Source: Mikania micrantha (lineage: Eukaryota > Streptophyta > Magnoliopsida > Asterales > Asteraceae). From it: 64,000 bases of DNA. The notes beneath the pieces were generated by a model. The model was not told where the DNA came from, made no database searches, and saw only the letters and a program-made list of their open reading frames with translations. A program made the position numbers and the translations under genes. Positions 59,561 to 64,000 of this stretch are shown here, in pieces (positions within the stretch are counted from its first letter, which is position 1; each line of letters begins with the position of its first letter). The stretch is taken from positions 94,516,137 to 94,580,136 of the forward strand of contig CM018692.1 of the NCBI GenBank assembly GCA_009363875.1, read 5' to 3'.

Positions 59561-59629
59561 GTGGAGCCGGGTTCGAACCCGCGACCCCCAACTCCAACAC
59601 ACCCACAACCTACCATCTAAGCTGATCAG
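59561..59629 (-). other. tRNA-like segment in Y3 LTR
   Basis: Minus strand: AGCTTAGATGGTAGG fits an A box/D arm; TCGCGGGTTCGAACCCGGCT fits a B box/T arm, then CCACC. The flanks have diverged more than this segment. Confidence 0.45.
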
Positions 59630-60964
59630 ATTTTATTGATCTATTATGGAATTTAATTGTTTTAACCTTTAACAGATCTGTTCCCCCTTGTTCCTTAACC
59701 GATCCTAATCACCCCTCAATTGGCCCCTAATTCGAATCTAATCGAACCCAAGACCTTGGGGCTTCTGTTCCCTGGATCTAGACGCATCCATAGTGAGTTT
59801 CAATTCACCCAATAATCAAGATCAACACCTTAATTTAACCCCTAACTGGTCCGGTTCGAACATTCTCATTTCCCAAATTTGTTGAACCAAATTCGAACGC
59901 ATCATGCCTTGAATCCATGGGGTTTTTCATCCTATACCTAAAACGAAACTCTCTGTGTGATTGGATCGAGTTCTTAATACCGATTGTTCATCAAACCCCA
60001 AGCCCGATTACTTTAAAAGCCCTAGAAACTAGAATTTAACCAATTCGATGTTACTCACTAAAATTGATACATGGGTTAGCTTAATCGAACCCTTCTGAAA
60101 CTATACATGTACATTAATTTGATTTTTATACTCATTAAGATGAAAACTCCCAAACCCGTTTATGCTTAGAACCCTAATTATGGAACTTGATCTATTCGTT
60201 ATGGATTCATGAAATTGAAACATGGGTTAGCTTATTCGGAAGCTTCTGAAACTGACCATGCACATGAATTTGATTTTTAAACTCGTTTGATTAAAAACCC
60301 CCAAAACCGATTTTGATATGAACCCTAGAAATCAAACTTGATTAATTCGATGTTAAAACCAGAAATTAACAAGTGTTTATCCATATTCGACTCTTTTAGG
60401 TTGTGTAGGTGTCGAGAATAACCTGGATTGATCTCGAATTGTTGTTAGTCGACTATAAGGTGTTCTTCGGCCGTCCTTGATCCAAATTCGTCTCCTCGAA
60501 ACTTCTGCGATCGAATTGTTGGATGATAAAGACTCTAAAAGTGCCGAATAGAGTCTCTGAATGTTTGATTTTGAGAATTATGATCGGGACAAATGATTTT
60601 GATATGCACGACTTCGGTTACGAACTTGAGGAGTCTAATTGCTATCAATAAAATGATTAAAAGCTTAGTAACTGCTTAGGACGTTTGCTATTCATCAATA
60701 ACCGTTTCTTACATGATTAATTCGACTCATAATGGCCTCTTGCTATGAAATTCGAATTTCAATTGTTTAACCACGTCGAATTTTGACTTTATTAGTCAAA
60801 ATTGAACACTCTTGATAATATTTAACTTATATTCCCATAATCCGAGTGTTCTATAAAATCATGTATCTAAATTCCATCCATTTAACTTAATATTGCATAA
60901 TTTCCTGTGATTTCGGTAACTTTCAGTTAACAAAGTTAAACCAGAATATCGAATTGCCACCTAT

Positions 60965-61182
60965 TGGGCCAAATTGAACTATTGTTGGGTTAGATTAACC
61001 CAATTGGGCTTCTTAAATACCATTGGGCCTACTTTGGTCTTACTGGGCCTTACTGGGCCTTCTTTGGCCGTACTGGGCCTTCTTTAGCTCTATTGGGCCT
61101 ACATTGGTTCTGTTGGGCTTACCTTGACTCTGTTGGGCCTACATTGGCTCTGTTGGGCCTATATTGGCTCTGTTGGGCCTGT
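60965..61182 (-). promoter_or_regulatory. TGGGCC array at U3 start of Y3
   Basis: Nine TGGGCC and two TGGGCT motifs in about 220 bp. Same position as in Y2, but fewer copies and different spacer words (TTGGCTCTGT type). Confidence 0.6.
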
Positions 61183-61233
61183 GATATCACCATCTTCAAT
61201 TAACAAGTTAATCCAAAAAGTCGGATTGTCACA

Positions 61234-61270
61234 TCATCCCCTTGTTGAAGGAATTTTCGTCCCGAAAATT
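61234..61270 (-). promoter_or_regulatory. Y3 outer polypurine tract
   Basis: Hairpin AATTTTCG-GGA-CGAAAATT plus CAACAAGGGGATGA beside the LTR, same as Y2. Confidence 0.82.
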
Positions 61271-61714
61271 AGTAAGTGTTAGGAGTAGTTAGGAAACTAC
61301 TTACGAGTTTAAATCGCATGTGTTAGTGTGATTTGATCATTCTGTGTGCTTGTGTGTACTCATACACAAAGCCTAATGCTTGCAACATCACAACTAAATG
61401 TGATCGTTCAATGTGACTGTTTGCGTGTACACTAGTTAGTTCACCTAACTGTGACTGTTTGTGTTTGATCATACTGTGTTGTGTAACCTCACACATAGTG
61501 AGTGTCTATAACTGTTTGTACTATGCAACCCCGCATATAGCAAAATGTTTGTAACCAATCATGTATGTACTACCATAACATGTAACATATGAAATGTAGC
61601 ACATAAAATGTATAAAATATAATGTAGCACAAATGTTTGTAACAAAACCAATTTGAATAAAAGTGTTTGTGCTTACAGTTTGAAATTTGCAGTGTTGATG
61701 TGTGAAGCATCACG
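61271..61714 (-). other. Y3 3' untranslated spacer
   Basis: About 440 bp, no coding frame above background. Single copy of the TACTATGCAACCCCGCA block that is duplicated in Y2. Confidence 0.65.
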
Positions 61715-61751
61715 TCATCCCCTTGTTGAAGGAAATTTCGTCCCGAAATTT
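61715..61751 (-). promoter_or_regulatory. Y3 inner PPT-like block
   Basis: Second hairpin and purine tract next to the pol stop codon, 481 bp from the outer copy. Confidence 0.7.
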
Positions 61752-64000
61752 AACGTGCGCTCTCAGTGTTAGCAGTAACTGTTTTGAATAGATGAGGATA
61801 CTTCTTCATCATTTGGTCTTCTCGTTCCCATGTGAATTCAGGACCACGTCTTGAATTCCATCGAACTTTGACTATCGGAATCTTGCTTTGCTTAAGTTGT
61901 TTGACCTCTCGGTCCATGATTTCTGCTGGTTCTTCAATAAATCGTAACTGTTCATCTACTTGTATTTCTTCCAACGGTACAATCAATGTCTCATCAGAAA
62001 GACATTTCTTTAAGTTCGATACATGAAAAACATCATGAACTCCACTGAGTTCATCCGGTAACTTGAGTTGATACGCCACCGGACCAATCCTTTTCAGGAT
62101 CTCAAAAGGTCCTACGTACCGTGGACTAAGCTTCCCGCGCTTGCTGAATCGTATCACACCTTTCCAAGGTGATACCTTTAGAAGAACTCGGTCTCCTACT
62201 TGAAATTCCAATGGTTTACGACGCTTGTCAGCATAACTCTTCTGTCGATCCCGGGCCGCTGCCATACGGTTCCGGATTTGAACTATCTTCTCTGTCGTCT
62301 CGTGCACCAGTTCAGGACCTGTTATCTGACTGTCACCAATTTCAGCCCAGCAAACTGGTGAACGACATTTGCGACCATACAAAGCTTCAAACGGTGCTAC
62401 TTGAATACTTGTATGATAACTATTGTTGTAAGAGAATTCCACTAACGGTAAGTGATTCTCCCAGCTATCACCAAAATCAATTACACAAGCTCGTAACATA
62501 TCCTCGAGCGTTTGAATCGTTCGTTCACTTTGACCGTCGGTCTGTGGATGATAAGCGGTACTCATATCCAAACGAGTCCCCAATGACTTATGAAGTGATT
62601 TCCAAAAGTTGGAAGTAAATCAGGCATCCCGATCTGATATGATAGAGATTGGCACGCCATGCCGTGCTACCACTTCCTTGATGTAAATGCGAGTCAGTTT
62701 CTCCATCTTATCAGTTTCCTTGATTGCTAAGAAGTGTGCAGATTTCGTTAATCGATCGACAATTACCCATATCGTATCACAACCACTCGGTGTACGGGGT
62801 AACTTAGTAATGAAATCCATCGAAATCTGCTCCCATTTCCACATCGGTATCACTGGTTGTTGCAGTAAACCAGATGGCTTCTGATATTCAACTTTGACTT
62901 TCGAACAAGTCAAACATTTGCTAACGTACTTAGCAATATCAGCTTTCATGTGAGGCCACCAATACAGTGCCTTCAAGTCATGATACATCTTGTCTGATCC
63001 CGGATGGACTAAATATCTGGACTTGTGTGCTTCATCCATCACGAGTCCCTTAAACCTCCATACAAAGGTATCCACATTCGATCAATGAAATAACGAATTC
63101 CATCAGGTTTAACATCCAATTGTTCTTCCATTCCTCGTAAAGATTCCGGTACTAAGTTTTCCTTTTTCAAGGCCTCAATCTGAGCACTGTGCACCTTGTC
63201 AGGTAAGTCAGTATGTACTGTCATCATAAGTGCACGAACCCGTCTTGTTGAAGTATCTTTTCTGCTTAAAGCGTCAGCTACCACATTAGCTTTTCCCAGG
63301 TGATACTTAATCGCGCATTCGTAGTCGTTCAACAACTCAACCCATCGTCGTTGTCTCATATTAAGCTCCTTCTGATCAAAGATATGTTGCAAACTCTTAT
63401 GATCAGTGTAAATAGTACACTTAGTCCCATACAAGTAATGCCTCCAAATCTTCAAAGCAAAAACCACTGCCCCTAACTCCAAGTCATGGGTAGTGTAATT
63501 CTTTTCGTGTGTTCGTAGTTGTCTAGAAGCATAAGCAATCACTTTATCACGTTGCATCAACACACATCCCAAACTTTGTGCAGATGCATCACAATACACC
63601 ACAAAGTCTTTCGTCCCTTCCGGTAAGGACAGAATCGGTGCACTGCAGAGTTTCTGTTTCAATAACTGGAATGCAGCTTCCTGTTTATCCGTCCAATTAT
63701 ACTTCGTCCCCTTATGCGTGAGAGCTGTAAGTGGTTGAGCGATCTTTGAGAAACCCTCAATGAATCGTCGATAATAACCCGCCAAACCAAGGAATTGTCG
63801 TACCTCGGTAGGGGTCTTTGGTGCTTCCCAATTCTTAATCGCTTCAATCTTCGCTGGATCAACATGTATACCCTTTTCATTAACTATATGCCCCAAAAAT
63901 TGTACTTCTCGCATCCAGAAGTCACATTTCGAGAATTTAGCGTACAATTGTTCCTGTTTCAATAGCTCTAGCAGTAATCGAAGATGTTCAGCGTGTTCCT
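61750..64000 (-). pseudogene. Y3 pol remnant (RT end, RNase H, integrase, chromodomain-like tail)
   Basis: From the window end inward: end of RT (YAKFSKCDFWMREVQFLGHI), RNase H (YCDASAQSLGCVLM, TDHKSLQH), then a one-base deletion near 63046 that shifts the frame before the integrase zinc finger (HPGSDKMYHDL). Integrase runs on to SDRDA, where TGA at 62620-62622 replaces the CGA (Arg) of Y2. The last frame (62583-61750) holds HPQTDGQSERT with the catalytic Glu, the C-terminal domain and FTWERED. Very similar to Y2 throughout. Gag, protease and most of RT are outside the window. Confidence 0.92.

Larger units (their letters stand above)
58372..61233 (-). repeat. Y3 3' LTR (2862 bp)
   Basis: Begins TGTCACACCCCCAATTTCC and ends GTCGGATTGTCACA before the outer PPT. 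Same organisation as the Y2 LTR but clearly diverged, especially in the middle 1.2 kb. Confidence 0.88.
58372..64000 (-). mobile_element. Element Y3: Y-family chromovirus, cut by window end
   Basis: Left (3') LTR at 58372-61233, outer and inner PPT-like blocks, then pol on the minus strand up to RT at the window edge. It shares the U3 TGGGCC array with Y2. One nonsense change and one single-base deletion already disable pol. Its 5' half and second LTR lie outside. Confidence 0.9.

Overview
The window is a block of nested plant LTR retrotransposons. I see no host gene, no rRNA and no intact tRNA gene. Every long open frame belongs to a Ty3/gypsy polyprotein (Gag, DTG protease, RT with an FIDD box, RNase H, integrase, chromodomain-like tail). 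Every visible primer-binding site matches the 3' end of plant initiator-Met tRNA. The C-terminal tails suggest the chromovirus branch, probably Tekay/Del-like. LTRs of 2.7 to 4.8 kb and dense nesting fit pericentromeric heterochromatin of a large-genome eudicot. An aster-family plant is my guess and is not proven by the sequence.

Layout (W to Z are labels used only here). 1-496: AT-rich flank. 497-11689: W, minus strand, 4.5-kb LTRs around a 2-kb wrecked interior, followed by a second PPT and 28 bp more interior, so it is a truncated LTR-interior-LTR-interior array. 11690-12852: non-coding DNA with a possible Helitron 3' end. 12853-58313: Z, plus strand, the oldest element, split by two insertions. 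Y1 (16361-27917, minus, TSD ATATA) sits in its leader. X (29173-52673, plus, TSD AACAC) sits in its protease gene. X is itself split in its right LTR by Y2 (40334-52339, minus, TSD ATTGC). 58372-64000: Y3, minus strand, cut by the window end.

Y2 is the live candidate. Its two LTRs are each 2901 bp with about seven differences by eye, its TSD is perfect, and its gag-pol frame of 1519 codons is unbroken. X is the opposite: 4.8-kb LTRs around a leader and a broken gag with no pol, like the non-autonomous TR-GAG type. The nesting gives the order Z, then X and Y1, then Y2, and LTR divergence judged by eye agrees.

The most unusual item is an extra open frame between the PBS and gag of the Y family (48630-49256 in Y2, 24355-24990 in Y1). 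It encodes a very acidic protein of about 210 residues with a SUMO-interaction-like N-terminus, a DPDEDPEE repeat, a PKRQR basic patch and a predicted coiled coil. Other points of note are dense regulatory-looking arrays in the LTRs (TGGGCC, CGCG palindromes, GGTCAA, a triplicated TATA module), a hairpin beside the PPT shared by all families, a second PPT-like block in Y, and premature stops that are all C-to-T in CG or CHG context wherever an intact relative allows comparison.
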